64,000 nt of DNA. It comes from Dactylosporangium vinaceum (GTDB taxonomy: Bacteria > Actinomycetota > Actinomycetes > Mycobacteriales > Micromonosporaceae). Both the position numbers and the translations under genes were made by a program. The DNA lies in NCBI RefSeq assembly GCF_019904175.1, contig NZ_CP061913.1, positions 8,556,001-8,620,000 of the forward strand, read 5' to 3'. Every line of letters starts with the position of its first letter. Positions within the stretch are counted from its first letter, which is position 1. Of this stretch, positions 1 to 8,393 are shown in pieces. Below the pieces are notes generated by a model, which worked only from the letters and a program-made list of their open reading frames with translations, made no database searches and was not told where the DNA came from.

Positions 1-561
1 TGCGTGGGCAGGCCGTATCCGTTCGCGGACGTGGCGCTGCTCGACCTGTCGACCGGGCGGCCCGTGCCCGACGGCGAGGTGGGCCACGTGGGCCTGAAGT
101 CGCCCACCCTGGCCCCGGGCTACTGGAACGACTCGGTCAACACCTACCGCAACCGCCTCGACGGCTACTACCTGACCGGCGACCTCATGTACCGCCACGA
201 CAACGGCTGCTACCACCACGTCGACCGCGCCGTGGACGCCGTCGACCTGGGCGACGGCCAGTGGCTCTACACCGCCCTGGCCGAAGAGCGCATCCTGGCC
301 CGCTGCCCCGACATCCGCGACTGCACGGTCGTCGCCCGCCGCACGGCGACCGCCGTCGACACCGACGTCCTGCTGATCCTCGCCCCGGGCGCCGACCCCA
401 CCATCGACCGCACCGAGCAGATCCGCGCCGCCATGGGCGGCCCGGCCGCCGCCACGGTCCGCAGCGCCCCCGTGGTGCAGGAGAACGACATCGTCCTGGG
501 CCCGACGGGCAAGGTCCGCAAATTCCTGATGCGCCAGCGCCACCTGGCCGCCACCCGCTGA
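1..561 (+). CDS. AMP-binding (adenylate-forming) ligase, 3' end only
   Basis: This is the C-terminal 186 residues of an ATP-dependent acyl/aryl ligase of the ANL superfamily; the frame is open at the left edge, so the start lies outside. The motif YLTGDL (about residue 59) followed by H-V-D-R is the conserved A7/A8 hinge of adenylating enzymes. The late GPTGKVRK segment carries the expected catalytic lysine of the mobile C-terminal domain. The enzyme would activate a carboxylic acid as an acyl-adenylate for transfer to CoA or a carrier protein. The substrate pocket lies in the missing part, so substrate and pathway cannot be read. No partner gene follows on this strand before the unrelated surface protein at 760. 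Confidence 0.85.
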   Translation, partial: CVGRPYPFADVALLDLSTGRPVPDGEVGHVGLKSPTLAPGYWNDSVNTYRNRLDGYYLTGDLMYRHDNGCYHHVDRAVDAVDLGDGQWLYTALAEERILARCPDIRDCTVVARRTATAVDTDVLLILAPGADPTIDRTEQIRAAMGGPAAATVRSAPVVQENDIVLGPTGKVRKFLMRQRHLAATR

Positions 562-759
562 CCCCCGCCGCACCGACCCGCGCCGGGGGCGGTGGCGGGC
601 AGGGCTGTCGGGTGATCGGGCAGAGATCGGGGCTGGGCGGACCGGCAACCCGGGCAGACCTTGTGGGCAACCGGATCGCTACCGCACAGTGACTGCACCG
701 GCCGAGATCACTCTTCGGAGTTGGCCAGTGACTCACAGTTCGCTGTTCGGAGGTACGTC

Positions 760-1929
760 ATGCACAAGTGGGTGTTGCGGGGCCTGGTGACCGCCGGGTT
801 CGCGGGCGGCGTCTGGCTGCTGAGCGCGGGGGCCGCGCAGGCGGCGGACGCGCCGGGGCACGGCGGTGTCGCATCGGTCGGCCTGCGCGGTTCGGGGGCC
901 TCCGTCACCGTGGGTGGGGTGGCGAGCGTCAACGTGGGGACCGGCACCGGTGTCCACGCCGGCGGACCCGGCTCGGGCGGGGCGTCGTCGCCGGGCGGCG
1001 GCGGCCTCCAGGTCGGCGTCGACCTCGGCGGCGCACCGTCGACGGCGGGCGGCAGTGGCACGAGCAGTGGCAGCGGCACGAGCAGTGGCAGCGGCACGAG
1101 CAGTGGCAGCGGCGGCAGTGGCACCAGCGGCGGCGGGCTGCAGGCCGGGGTCACGGTCGGCACCATCGCGAACGTCCAGGCCGGTGTGGCTCAGTCAGGT
1201 GTGCAGGTGACTGTCGACCTCGGCGGCACCTCGGCCGCGGCCGCGCCGATCGACGTGGTCGTCGGGGCCGGCCCTGCCTCCGTGAACCTGAACCTCGGCG
1301 GCGGCGGCGGGGTGAACGGTGGCGCCACGATCGACGACATGCTCGACGTGGACGTGACCGGCGACCTCGGCGACCCGTCCCTCACGCTCTCGGCCGACCT
1401 GGGTGACGAACTCTCGGCCGGCGCGGTGCTCGACCTCTCCGGTGGCGTCTCCGCCGCCGCCGACCTGAGCACCGGCACCGACGCGGGCCTGAACTTCACC
1501 GTGGACCTCCTTCCCGCGATCACCTCGGAGACCACCGGCCCGGGCAGCGGCGGCACAGGCACGGGTAGTGGTGGCACAGGCACGGGTAGTGGTGGCACAG
1601 GCACGGGTGGCGGCGGCGGCACAGGCACGGGTGGCGGCGGCACAGGCACGGGTGGCGGCGGCACAGGCACGGGTGGCGGCGCGGGTAGCGCGGGCCCGGG
1701 CAACGGCACCGGAGCTGGCGCCGGCTCGGGTGGCGGCACCGCCGTGAACGCGGGCGGCGGTGGGGTGAGCGCGGGTGCCGTCACCGCCGTCGACCTCACC
1801 ACCGCCGACGCCGACGCGCTGCAACCGGGCGCGCTGCCCGTCACCGGCGTGCAGACGGCCGGCCTCGCGCTCGCCGGGCTGCTCATGATGGGCCTGGGGC
1901 TGCTGCTCCTGCGCCGCCGCCGGTACTGA
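760..1929 (+). CDS. LPXTG-type cell-wall-anchored Gly/Ser/Thr-rich repeat protein
   Basis: A 389-residue secreted surface protein. The ATG is chosen because GGAGG lies 6 bases upstream (749-753) and the protein then opens with a signal peptide (basic MHKWVLRG, hydrophobic stretch, AQAADA cleavage region). The middle is low-complexity Gly/Ser/Thr with two blocks of tandem repeats, alternating with segments rich in Val and Asp (for example VTVDLGG) that look beta-structured. The C-terminus is a textbook sortase signal: LPVTG, a hydrophobic helix and RRRRY. Sortase would anchor it to peptidoglycan. No sortase gene lies in the window. No catalytic motif was seen; a structural or adhesive surface role is inference. 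Confidence 0.85.
   Translation: MHKWVLRGLVTAGFAGGVWLLSAGAAQAADAPGHGGVASVGLRGSGASVTVGGVASVNVGTGTGVHAGGPGSGGASSPGGGGLQVGVDLGGAPSTAGGSGTSSGSGTSSGSGTSSGSGGSGTSGGGLQAGVTVGTIANVQAGVAQSGVQVTVDLGGTSAAAAPIDVVVGAGPASVNLNLGGGGGVNGGATIDDMLDVDVTGDLGDPSLTLSADLGDELSAGAVLDLSGGVSAAADLSTGTDAGLNFTVDLLPAITSETTGPGSGGTGTGSGGTGTGSGGTGTGGGGGTGTGGGGTGTGGGGTGTGGGAGSAGPGNGTGAGAGSGGGTAVNAGGGGVSAGAVTAVDLTTADADALQPGALPVTGVQTAGLALAGLLMMGLGLLLLRRRRY
1057..1110 (+). repeat. 18-bp in-frame tandem repeat, 3 copies
   Basis: Three consecutive copies of an 18-bp unit encoding GTSSGS, inside the LPVTG protein gene. The copies are identical, so slippage could change the copy number without breaking the frame. Confidence 0.9.
1552..1680 (+). 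repeat. 21/24-bp in-frame tandem repeat, 6 copies
   Basis: Six consecutive units starting with the 15-mer GGCACAGGCACGGGT, followed by AGTGGT (units 1-2) or Gly codons (units 3-6; unit 3 is one codon longer). They encode a GTGTG(S/G)G linker just before the C-terminal part of the LPVTG protein. Confidence 0.9.
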
Positions 1930-2066
1930 CCGGCCGGGCCGCACCGGGTCGCCGGTGGGACACGCGGGCTGCCACGGCACATCTCCCCGCGGCCCCACCG
2001 GCGATCCACCGTGTCGGGGGCTCTGGCCGCCGCCCCGATCGCGGCTCGCCGCGCCGGTGCCGGCGG

Positions 2067-4538
2067 TCACTCCAGTGGCTGGCGGGCGATCGTGCGGGGC
2101 TCGCGGCCGGTCAGCAGCCAGCCGCCCAGGTAGGCGGCCAGCGGCAGGCCGGCCAGGATCGCCGCCAGGTTCAGCAGCGGCGGGTGGGCCAGCCAGTGCA
2201 GTTCGGCGTGGTACCAGGCAAGCACCGCCAGGTATGCGCCAGCCGTGCCGATGACCGCGCCCATCAGCGCCAGCGAGCCGGCGGTGGCGGCGGTGAGGGC
2301 ACGGCGGGTCCGGCGGCGGGCGCCGGCCGCGGTCAGCGTGCGCAGGTCGCGGGCGGTCTCGCTGCGGATCAGCCCGACGGTCATGGCCAGCACGGCCAGG
2401 GCCAGCGCGATGCCGGCCGCCGTGGCCCGGGTGGCCAGCTCGGCCTGGTCGCGGCCGGTCGGGCGGGACTCGATGCTCAGCCCGCCCGCGGCGGCGGACT
2501 GCTCCGCCCGGTCGATCTGGGTGGCCGTGAGCGCCGACGGGGCGTCGAGCAGCCAGCCCACCGGCTGCGAGCTCAGGTGCAGGGCGGCCACGCCGTGCTC
2601 GGTGATGATGGCGTTGGGCAGGGACGTGTAGGCGGGCAGCGGCACCTGTTGCAGGACCGGCCGCCAGCCGGAGTTGCGGCCGGGGACCACGTCGTAGCCG
2701 TCGATGCTCGCCCGCGGGGTCAGCAGGTCGGCGTCGGCGTGGATGGTCGCGGGGTCGATGCCGTAGTGGGCCAGGAGCTCCGGCGTGGCCACGAACAGGC
2801 CGATCATGTCGCGGCTGCTGTAGACCACGCCGCCGGGCTCACCCGGGCCGGGCTCGTGCGGCTTGGCGAGGGCGGCGACCGGGCGGCCGCCGCGGTCGAG
2901 GGGCCAGGCGGGGTCGGTCGCGCCGACGAGCGGTACCAATGCGGCGTCCGGCACTGCGGCGGCGATCGCGGCGGCCCGGGTCCGCAGCGTGTCCAGCTGC
3001 GGCCCCTCGACGGCCGGGACCGGGCCCGCCAGGCCGCCGTCGGACAGCCAGATCACGGCCTGGTCGGCGGGGAGGTTGCCGCCGGTGGGTGCGGCCGCCT
3101 TGGCCACGGTGACGGCGGCGGTCAGGGTGACGACGGCGGCGATGCCGGCGGCGAGCGCGATCGCGGCCAGCGCGGCGCCCGAGCGGGACCGGTAGCGGGC
3201 CAGGTCGCGCAGGGCCAGCCGGGACGCCAGGGGCGCGTGGCGGGCCAGCCGGCCGAGGGTGGCGATGCCGGCCGGGGCGAGCAGCAGCAGCGCGACGGCC
3301 GTCACCAGCACGCCCCCGAGGATGTACGGCACCTTCGTCTGCTGCGCCAGGACCAGCGCGGTCAGCCCGGCGGCGAGCAGCACGGCGCCGAGGGCGGCGA
3401 AGCGGTGGGCCGGGCGCGGCGGCGCGGGGCGGGCCGAGAGGGCGGCGACGACGGGGATGCGCGCGGCCGCGCGGGCGGGTGCCCAGGCGGCGGCGACGGC
3501 CGTGACGATCGCCAGGAGCACCGCCACGAGCACCGCTCCCCACGGCAGGTCGAACCGGTCGATGCGGTGCCCGAGCGGCTCCTCCAGCAGCGGCCCCAGC
3601 CCGATCCACGCCACGGCGCCGGCCGCGGCCCCGGCGAGCGCGCCGGCCCCGCCGACGACCGCGCCGTTGGCCAGCAGCACCAGCCGGATGTGGCGGTGGC
3701 CGGCCCCGACCGCGCCGAGCATCCCCAGCGCGCGCAGCCGCCGCTGGGCCATGACGGTGAAGCCGGCGACGGCGAGCAGGCCCACGAACACCAGCCCGAT
3801 CGCGCCGAGGACGAGCACCAGCACGCTCGCGGCGCCGGCCTCGCCGCCCGGGCGGAGCTGGGTCGAGGCGCCGTCGGGGCGCGGCTTCGCCCGGTACTGC
3901 GCGTCGGCGGCCCGGATCAGCACGTCGACCCGGCTCAGCGCCCCGGCCTGCCCGGGTGCGACGAGGGCGAACGCGTCGCGCAGGTCGAGCGGGTTCTCGA
4001 CCAGGCCGACCACGGTGCGGTCCCGGTCGCTGCGGTGCCAGACGCCGCCGAGCCGCAGGCCCAGCGCGTCCGCGACCCGCCGGGTGAGGGCGACCTCGGC
4101 CGGGCCCTGCGGCCAGCGGCCCTCGTCGAGGTGGAGCATCACGGCGCCGTACGGGCCGGCCGGGTCCTGGGCGCGCACGTCGAACCCGTTGGCCGAGCCG
4201 GGCAGCGGCACCTTCTTGCCGTGCTCGATGACGTCCACGGTGCCGAACGAGCCGCGCAGCGTGGCCAGCCCGGCCGCCAGCCGCGGGTCGCCGCCGTCGA
4301 GGGACACCAGGTGGTCGGCGGTGCCGAAGACGCCGGCCGCGGACGGCGCGTTGGCCGCGACGGCCAGGCCGACGGTGGTGGCGGCCACGGCCAGCGCGAG
4401 CAGGGCCAGGACGATGGCCTGCTGGCGCCACTCGCGCCGGAACAGCCGCCAGGCCCAGCGGGCCACCGCCCGGCGGGCCGCCATCCCGCCGTGGCCGGAG
4501 CCGAGCGCGATCGGCCGCTCCTGGACCGCGGCGCTCAT
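2067..4538 (-). CDS. ABC transporter permease, FtsX/MacB-type
   Basis: An 823-residue permease with the duplicated FtsX layout: an N-terminal membrane helix (about 30-55), a large extracellular domain, three helices (about 240-370), a second helix near 450, a second extracellular domain and three C-terminal helices. The ATG at 4538 overlaps the stop of the ATPase gene by 4 bp (ATGA), which fixes the start and implies translational coupling. Transporters of this kind usually export lipids, lipoproteins or antimicrobial peptides rather than import nutrients. The substrate is unknown. The upstream PadR gene suggests induction by a membrane-active compound (inference). Confidence 0.9.
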   Translation of the reverse strand: MSAAVQERPIALGSGHGGMAARRAVARWAWRLFRREWRQQAIVLALLALAVAATTVGLAVAANAPSAAGVFGTADHLVSLDGGDPRLAAGLATLRGSFGTVDVIEHGKKVPLPGSANGFDVRAQDPAGPYGAVMLHLDEGRWPQGPAEVALTRRVADALGLRLGGVWHRSDRDRTVVGLVENPLDLRDAFALVAPGQAGALSRVDVLIRAADAQYRAKPRPDGASTQLRPGGEAGAASVLVLVLGAIGLVFVGLLAVAGFTVMAQRRLRALGMLGAVGAGHRHIRLVLLANGAVVGGAGALAGAAAGAVAWIGLGPLLEEPLGHRIDRFDLPWGAVLVAVLLAIVTAVAAAWAPARAAARIPVVAALSARPAPPRPAHRFAALGAVLLAAGLTALVLAQQTKVPYILGGVLVTAVALLLLAPAGIATLGRLARHAPLASRLALRDLARYRSRSGAALAAIALAAGIAAVVTLTAAVTVAKAAAPTGGNLPADQAVIWLSDGGLAGPVPAVEGPQLDTLRTRAAAIAAAVPDAALVPLVGATDPAWPLDRGGRPVAALAKPHEPGPGEPGGVVYSSRDMIGLFVATPELLAHYGIDPATIHADADLLTPRASIDGYDVVPGRNSGWRPVLQQVPLPAYTSLPNAIITEHGVAALHLSSQPVGWLLDAPSALTATQIDRAEQSAAAGGLSIESRPTGRDQAELATRATAAGIALALAVLAMTVGLIRSETARDLRTLTAAGARRRTRRALTAATAGSLALMGAVIGTAGAYLAVLAWYHAELHWLAHPPLLNLAAILAGLPLAAYLGGWLLTGREPRTIARQPLE

Positions 4539-5260
4539 CGGCTCGCCTCGCCGGTCAGCAGGGACTCGGGGCCCGGGCGCGGACCGGTGCGGTCGACCAG
4601 GCGGCCGTCGCGGATGAACACGACCCGGTCGGCCCACGAGGCGAGCTGGGCGTCGTGGGTCACCATGACCGCGGCCAGCCCCCGTTTGCAGGCCGCGAGC
4701 ATCATCCGCATGACCGCCTCGCCGTTGACCGAGTCGAGGGCGCCGGTCGGCTCGTCGGCCAGCAGCAGCCGCCGCTCCCCCACGACGGCCCGCGCGATCG
4801 CCACCCGCTGCCGCTCGCCGCCGGAGAGCTGGTCGGGGAAGCGGCCCGCCCGGTCGCCCAGGCCGAGCTCGTCGAGGGCCCGCAGCCCGGCCGCGCGGGC
4901 CGGGCCGGCGCGCAGGCCGTCGAGCTCGAGGGGCAGGGCGACGTTCTCGGCGGCGGTGAGCCCGGGCAGGAGATTGAAGTCCTGGAAGACGTAGCCGATG
5001 GCGCGCCGCCGCAGCCGCGCCCGGTCGTCGCGGGACAGCGCCGACAGCGGCTGCCCGGCGACGAGCACCTCACCGGCGCTGGGCGTCTCGAGGGCGCCGG
5101 CGATGGTGAGCAGCGTGCTCTTGCCGGAGCCGCTGGGCCCCATGACGGCGACGAGCCGGCCCGCCTCGACGCTCAGGTCGACCTCGCGCAGGGCGTGCAC
5201 CTCGTCGGCACCGTCCACATAGGACTTCGACACGCCGCGCAGCTCCAGGACCCCGGTCAT
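4535..5260 (-). CDS. ABC transporter ATP-binding protein (LolD/MacB-type)
   Basis: A 241-residue ATPase partner of the downstream FtsX-like permease. Walker A is GPSGSGKST (about residue 39), the Q-loop region is YVFQDFNLLPG, the signature is LSGGERQR, Walker B is LLLADEPTGALD and the switch histidine is in MVTHD. The length and the DEPTGALD sequence are typical of the MacB/LolD/FtsE group. The gene overlaps its neighbours by 4 bp on both sides (5257-5260 and 4535-4538), so regulator, ATPase and permease form one operon. Confidence 0.95.
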   Translation of the reverse strand: MTGVLELRGVSKSYVDGADEVHALREVDLSVEAGRLVAVMGPSGSGKSTLLTIAGALETPSAGEVLVAGQPLSALSRDDRARLRRRAIGYVFQDFNLLPGLTAAENVALPLELDGLRAGPARAAGLRALDELGLGDRAGRFPDQLSGGERQRVAIARAVVGERRLLLADEPTGALDSVNGEAVMRMMLAACKRGLAAVMVTHDAQLASWADRVVFIRDGRLVDRTGPRPGPESLLTGEASR

Positions 5261-5838
5261 CGCCGCGCCCCCGCCCGGCGGCGGATCTGCGCTCCGGCGG
5301 GGCGGGCCGGCGCGGGCGGGTCGAGCGCGGCCCGCCGCAGCCGGCCGTCGGCGGTGTCGAGCCAGCGCACGACCGAGTCGAGGCGGAAGAGCTCGGCGTC
5401 GACGACCAGGGCGAGCCCGAGGTCGAGGTCGCCCTCCTCCTCCTTGAGCCGCGTCCACTGCTGCATCAGCTCCAGCAGGTATCGCCGATGCTCCTGGATG
5501 ATCCCGTGCACGTCGACGCCGGGCAGGCGCACCGCGATCAAGATCTTGATGACGAGCTCGTCGCGCGGGGGCGACGCCAGGTCGGGCGGCGTGCGCAGCC
5601 AGACCGCGAGCTCCTCGGCCCCGTCGGCGGTGATGTGGAAGCCCTTCTGCGGGCCGGGCTCGGCCTCGTCGTCGGACTCGACAAGGCCGTCGCGCTCCAG
5701 CCGCTGCAGGGTCGTGTACACCTGCCCGACGTTGAGCGGCCACACCTCGCCGGTGCGCGCCTCGAACTCCTCGCGCAGCTGCAGCCCGTACTTGGGCCCC
5801 TCGTTTAGGAGCGCCAGCAGAGCGTACCGAATCGACAT
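5257..5838 (-). CDS. PadR-family transcriptional regulator
   Basis: A 193-residue PadR regulator. The N-terminal winged helix (YALLALLNEGPKYGLQLREEFEARTG, split here around residues 5-30; the helix LRRLERDGLV-like segment follows) carries the family hallmark Y-G-x-x-L, then VGQVYTTLQRLERDGLVES. The C-terminal half is helical with a long acidic coiled stretch, as in the Vir_act_alpha dimerisation domain. I chose the Met at 5838 because family homology begins there; an in-frame Met 4 codons earlier is possible. As first gene of the ABC operon it is likely an autorepressor released by a transported compound; an 11-bp palindrome lies just upstream. Confidence 0.9.
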   Translation of the reverse strand: MSIRYALLALLNEGPKYGLQLREEFEARTGEVWPLNVGQVYTTLQRLERDGLVESDDEAEPGPQKGFHITADGAEELAVWLRTPPDLASPPRDELVIKILIAVRLPGVDVHGIIQEHRRYLLELMQQWTRLKEEEGDLDLGLALVVDAELFRLDSVVRWLDTADGRLRRAALDPPAPARPAGAQIRRRAGARR

Positions 5839-5848
5839 GCCGAGTAGC

Positions 5849-5859
5849 ATACTCAGTAT
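5849..5859. promoter_or_regulatory. Candidate PadR operator palindrome
   Basis: ATACTCAGTAT is a perfect inverted repeat with a single central base, 11 bp upstream of the PadR start, in an AT-rich island unusual for this genome. Position suggests autoregulation; the sequence is not the classical ATGT-N8-ACAT PadR site, so binding is inference. Confidence 0.45.
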
Positions 5860-5899
5860 AATTCCGGGAAACAACCCTCGGGAGCCGGGTCGAAACAGC

Positions 5900-6805
5900 T
5901 CAGGCGCGAATGCTCCGGTGGTACTGCAGCGGCCCGCCCTCCCCCGGCGCGGCGCCCACGTGGAACAGGTAGGCGGTGACCACGAGCTCCGGCCGGCCCG
6001 ACGGCCCGTCGAGCAGGGTCACCGCCGGGTTCGCGATGGCCGCGCTGCCGCCGTGCGTCCGGATCGGCAGCGGCCAGGCCTGCTCGGCGGCGACGTCGTA
6101 GAGGTAGGTCCGCCAGGTGTGCCAGCCGCCCGGCTCCGTCTGGCCCTCGATGAGCAGGTAATCCCGGCCCTTCCAGGTGAACGCGTCCCGCCCGCCGATG
6201 TTGCCGCGCACGCCCCACCACTCCAGGGCGGCGTCGAGCCGCGGCTCGGGGCGGGCCGACCAGTCGGCGAACCCGGTCAGCACGCCGCGCGCCTGCCGGT
6301 CGACCTTCCCGCGCCGCCAGTAGTGGAACCCGACGTCGATGTGCGACCGGTCGGCCGACACCGCGTAAATGTTCGGGGTCCCCTCCGCGTGCCTGCGCTT
6401 CGGCACCTGGGTGTGCGGCGCGTCGAACAGCCGCAGCGCGCGCCCGGCGAGCAGGTCGGCGCGGCTCGTGTAGTCCAGCAGGCGCAGCCACGGCGGGGTG
6501 CCGGCCCCGCCGGCCTCGACGGCGACGAGGAACCCGCCGTCGGGCATGGCCACGATCGTCGGCTGCGACGCGAACCCGTCGAGCCGGGCCCGCCACGTCC
6601 ACTCGGCCAGGTCCGGCGAGGTGGCCACGTGGACCTCGAAGCGGCTGTCGCCGACGCCGCAGTGGTACACGGCCAGGTAGCCGCCGGCCGGGTCGGCGAT
6701 GACCTTCAGCGTGTCCATGGTCCGGCCCTGGTTGTCGCGCACGTCATAGCGGACGGTGGCGCTCGTCACATCGCACAGCGCGTCGATCAGCTCCGGCTCC
6801 GGCAT
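5900..6805 (-). CDS. Beta-propeller protein resembling glycosidase family 43/sialidase-like folds
   Basis: A 301-residue protein without signal peptide or membrane segment. Repeating short beta-rich blocks such as GGYLAVYHCG, GGFLVAVEAGG, YLLIEGQTEPGG and ELVVTAYLFHVG, spaced by loops rich in Asp, Trp and Gly, resemble the blades of five-bladed propellers (GH43/68-type). I do not see a confidently placed catalytic acid pair, so hydrolase activity is not claimed. It starts away from the divergent small frame at 6857 and stands alone: the gap to the PadR gene is 61 bp, but PadR points away from it as the first gene of its own operon. It could instead be a sugar-binding or uncharacterised cytosolic protein. 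Confidence 0.6.
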   Translation of the reverse strand: MPEPELIDALCDVTSATVRYDVRDNQGRTMDTLKVIADPAGGYLAVYHCGVGDSRFEVHVATSPDLAEWTWRARLDGFASQPTIVAMPDGGFLVAVEAGGAGTPPWLRLLDYTSRADLLAGRALRLFDAPHTQVPKRRHAEGTPNIYAVSADRSHIDVGFHYWRRGKVDRQARGVLTGFADWSARPEPRLDAALEWWGVRGNIGGRDAFTWKGRDYLLIEGQTEPGGWHTWRTYLYDVAAEQAWPLPIRTHGGSAAIANPAVTLLDGPSGRPELVVTAYLFHVGAAPGEGGPLQYHRSIRA

Positions 6806-6856
6806 CGCGCCATTGTCTCAAGCGCGCCACAGGTCCGCCCGGTTACCGTTGCCGCC

Positions 6857-7084
6857 ATGACCTCGGTGCTGACCTGCGCAGCCATCGCCGCGGCGGCCTG
6901 GCTGCTGTCCCTCGGCCGCCGCCGCTGCACCGACCGGTCAGCCGCAGGGCCCACCGCGCCGCAGCCCCGCCCCGGCCACGCCCGACCGCACGCGCCGCGC
7001 CGGATCCGGTTCCGGGCCCGCCGCCCGGCCGCCGGACGCCCGGGCCGGCGCACCCGGCCACCGGCCCGCGGCTCCCGCAGCTGA
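6857..7084 (+). CDS. Possible small protein with N-terminal helix and Arg/Pro-rich tail
   Basis: A 75-codon frame beginning MTSVLTCAAIAAAAWLLSLG, a plausible single membrane helix, then a strongly basic Arg/Pro/Ala tail. Such tails are easily produced by chance in GC-rich DNA, and no good ribosome site precedes the ATG. In favour of a real gene, a 12-bp hairpin begins 3 bases after the stop codon. It otherwise fills a 345-bp gap between 6806 and 7150 that holds nothing else recognisable. Confidence 0.3.
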   Translation: MTSVLTCAAIAAAAWLLSLGRRRCTDRSAAGPTAPQPRPGHARPHAPRRIRFRARRPAAGRPGRRTRPPARGSRS

Positions 7085-7086
7085 CC

Positions 7087-7118
7087 GGGCCGCCGCCGCA
7101 GCCGATCGGCGGCGGCCC
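7087..7118. terminator. Strong GC hairpin, likely bidirectional terminator
   Basis: GGGCCGCCGCCG (7087-7098), an 8-base loop and the exact complement at 7107-7118. It sits between the small + strand frame and the 3' end of the DJ-1 gene on the minus strand. There is no T-tract, as is usual in actinobacteria. Confidence 0.6.
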
Positions 7119-7150
7119 TCGGCGGCGGCACCGGATGGGCCGAGCCGCGT

Positions 7151-7834
7151 TCAGACCGGGAGCGGGGCGTGGCCCGTGTTGCGCCACACGACGCCGCGCC
7201 GCTCGTGCTCGAAGAAGGTCTCGACGGCGTGGGCGACGCGGGGGCCGAGCTCGCGCTCCAGGATGTACAGGCCGAGGTCCAGGCCGGACGTGACGCCGCC
7301 CGCACTGAGGAGGTCACCGTCGTCGACGATCCGGGCCGCGACCACCTGGGCGCCGGTCGCGGCGAGCGCCTCCAGGCCGAGGTGGTGGGTCACCGCGGGG
7401 CGGCCCGCGATCAGCCCGGCCATCGCCAGTGCCAGGGAGCCGCCGCAGACGGTGGCGACAGTCACCTCGGGGTGGTCGAGGGCGGCGCGCAGCAGCGGCG
7501 CCGCGGGCGAGCCGGCGAACCGGGCCAGCAGCATGGGGACCGTCACCACGCCGTCGCCGGGCTCTGCGGTGCTCGGCCCGCTGGCGCCCGGCACCACGAC
7601 ATAGCCCGGCCGGTCGGGCCGCAGCGCCGCGGTCGCCCGCAGCGTCAGGCCGCGCGTGCCGCTCACCACGTCCCGCGGCCCGTCCACGGCGACGAGCTCC
7701 ACATCCAGCGCGCGGCCGGCCCCGCCGTCCGGGCCGGCGCCCCCGGCCAGGTCACCGCCGGCCGCGAGCACCTCGAACGGGGCGACGACGTCGAGCGGGT
7801 CGAACCCGTCGAACAACACGATCTGTACCAACAT
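7151..7834 (-). CDS. DJ-1/PfpI family protein (isonitrile hydratase-like)
   Basis: A 227-residue glutamine-amidotransferase-like protein. It opens with LVQIVLFDGFDPLDVVAPFEVL, the usual start of the ThiJ/PfpI group (quoted in part: the D-G-F-D-P-L-D box). The nucleophile elbow TVCGGSLALAMAGL carries the expected cysteine, followed by RPAVTHH, as in isonitrile hydratase and the N-terminal domains of GlxA-type regulators. No C-terminal AraC domain follows, so it is an enzyme or chaperone-like protein rather than a regulator. It lies 85 bp downstream of the MarR gene on the same strand and might be co-expressed. Substrate unknown. Confidence 0.85.
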   Translation of the reverse strand: MLVQIVLFDGFDPLDVVAPFEVLAAGGDLAGGAGPDGGAGRALDVELVAVDGPRDVVSGTRGLTLRATAALRPDRPGYVVVPGASGPSTAEPGDGVVTVPMLLARFAGSPAAPLLRAALDHPEVTVATVCGGSLALAMAGLIAGRPAVTHHLGLEALAATGAQVVAARIVDDGDLLSAGGVTSGLDLGLYILERELGPRVAHAVETFFEHERRGVVWRNTGHAPLPV

Positions 7835-7919
7835 GGCGTCGATCGTGGCCGGGCCGGCGCGGCGCGGCCAGTGGCCGCAATGCCAGGCAGCAACGGGTTT
7901 CGGCCGCCGCGGCCCGGGG

Positions 7920-8327
7920 CTAGGCGTCGAGGAAGCGCCGGAGGTGGTGGCGCAGGGCGTCGCGCTCGTCCGCTGTCATGTGGGCCATGAGCTCGTCGTT
8001 GACCTCGGCCGCCACCCGCTCGGCCGCGGCGAAGCGCTCGCGGCCGGCGTCGGTGAGCTCCACGACGTTGACCCGCCTATCGCTCGCCGACGCCCGCCGG
8101 ACGACGAGACCGCGGGCGGCGAGCTCGTCGATGGTGCGAGTCATCGTCGACTTGTCGCTGCCGGTCCGCCCGGACAGCTCGCGCTGGCTCTGCGGGCCGG
8201 CCCGGTGCAGGTTCAGCAGCACGCCGAAGTGGCGGCCCTCGATCTCCAGCGGGGCGAGTGCGGCAGAGAACGCGTCAGCCGCCCGCCGGCCGGCCCGGCG
8301 CAGCAGGGGCCCCAGGGTGTACTCCAC
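7920..8327 (-). CDS. MarR-family transcriptional regulator
   Basis: A 135-residue MarR protein with the winged helix SQRELSGRTGSDKSTMTRTI, the wing ASASDRRVNVVELTDAGRE (D-R-R hallmark) and terminal dimerisation helices. The start is taken as GTG at 8327 because the frame upstream runs through the intergenic region; ribosome-site support is weak, so the first residues are uncertain. It is divergent from the membrane protein/multicopper oxidase pair, and two overlapping inverted repeats lie between them. It probably represses that pair and itself, releasing on phenolic or oxidative stress (family knowledge plus inference). Confidence 0.88.
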   Translation of the reverse strand: MEYTLGPLLRRAGRRAADAFSAALAPLEIEGRHFGVLLNLHRAGPQSQRELSGRTGSDKSTMTRTIDELAARGLVVRRASASDRRVNVVELTDAGRERFAAAERVAAEVNDELMAHMTADERDALRHHLRRFLDA

Positions 8328-8355
8328 GCCGCCCACTCTAGTCGCATCTGATACC

Positions 8356-8375
8356 TTCTCGCATGAGAACATCTC
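8356..8375. promoter_or_regulatory. Overlapping inverted repeats, candidate MarR operator
   Basis: TTCTC-GCAT-GAGAA (8356-8369) overlaps GAGA-ACA-TCTC (8365-8375) in the 66-bp divergent interval. Both are exact inverted repeats sharing the GAGAA half. Placement between the MarR start and the + strand ribosome site fits a shared operator. Confidence 0.6.
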
Positions 8376-8393
8376 AACGGGGAGGGTAGAACC

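Noticed and set aside
1057..1680. Possible CRISPR or VNTR-like array
   Set aside because: The repeats are contiguous, in frame and encode a Gly/Ser/Thr linker; there are no spacers.
2184..4994. Open + strand frame of 936 codons opposite the FtsX-like permease and its ATPase
   Set aside because: Its product is Gly/Arg/Asp/His-rich low complexity with no domain; it mirrors the codon bias of the well-supported minus-strand genes.
7151..7834. GlxA-type transcription regulator
   Set aside because: Only the amidotransferase-like domain is present; no AraC DNA-binding domain follows.
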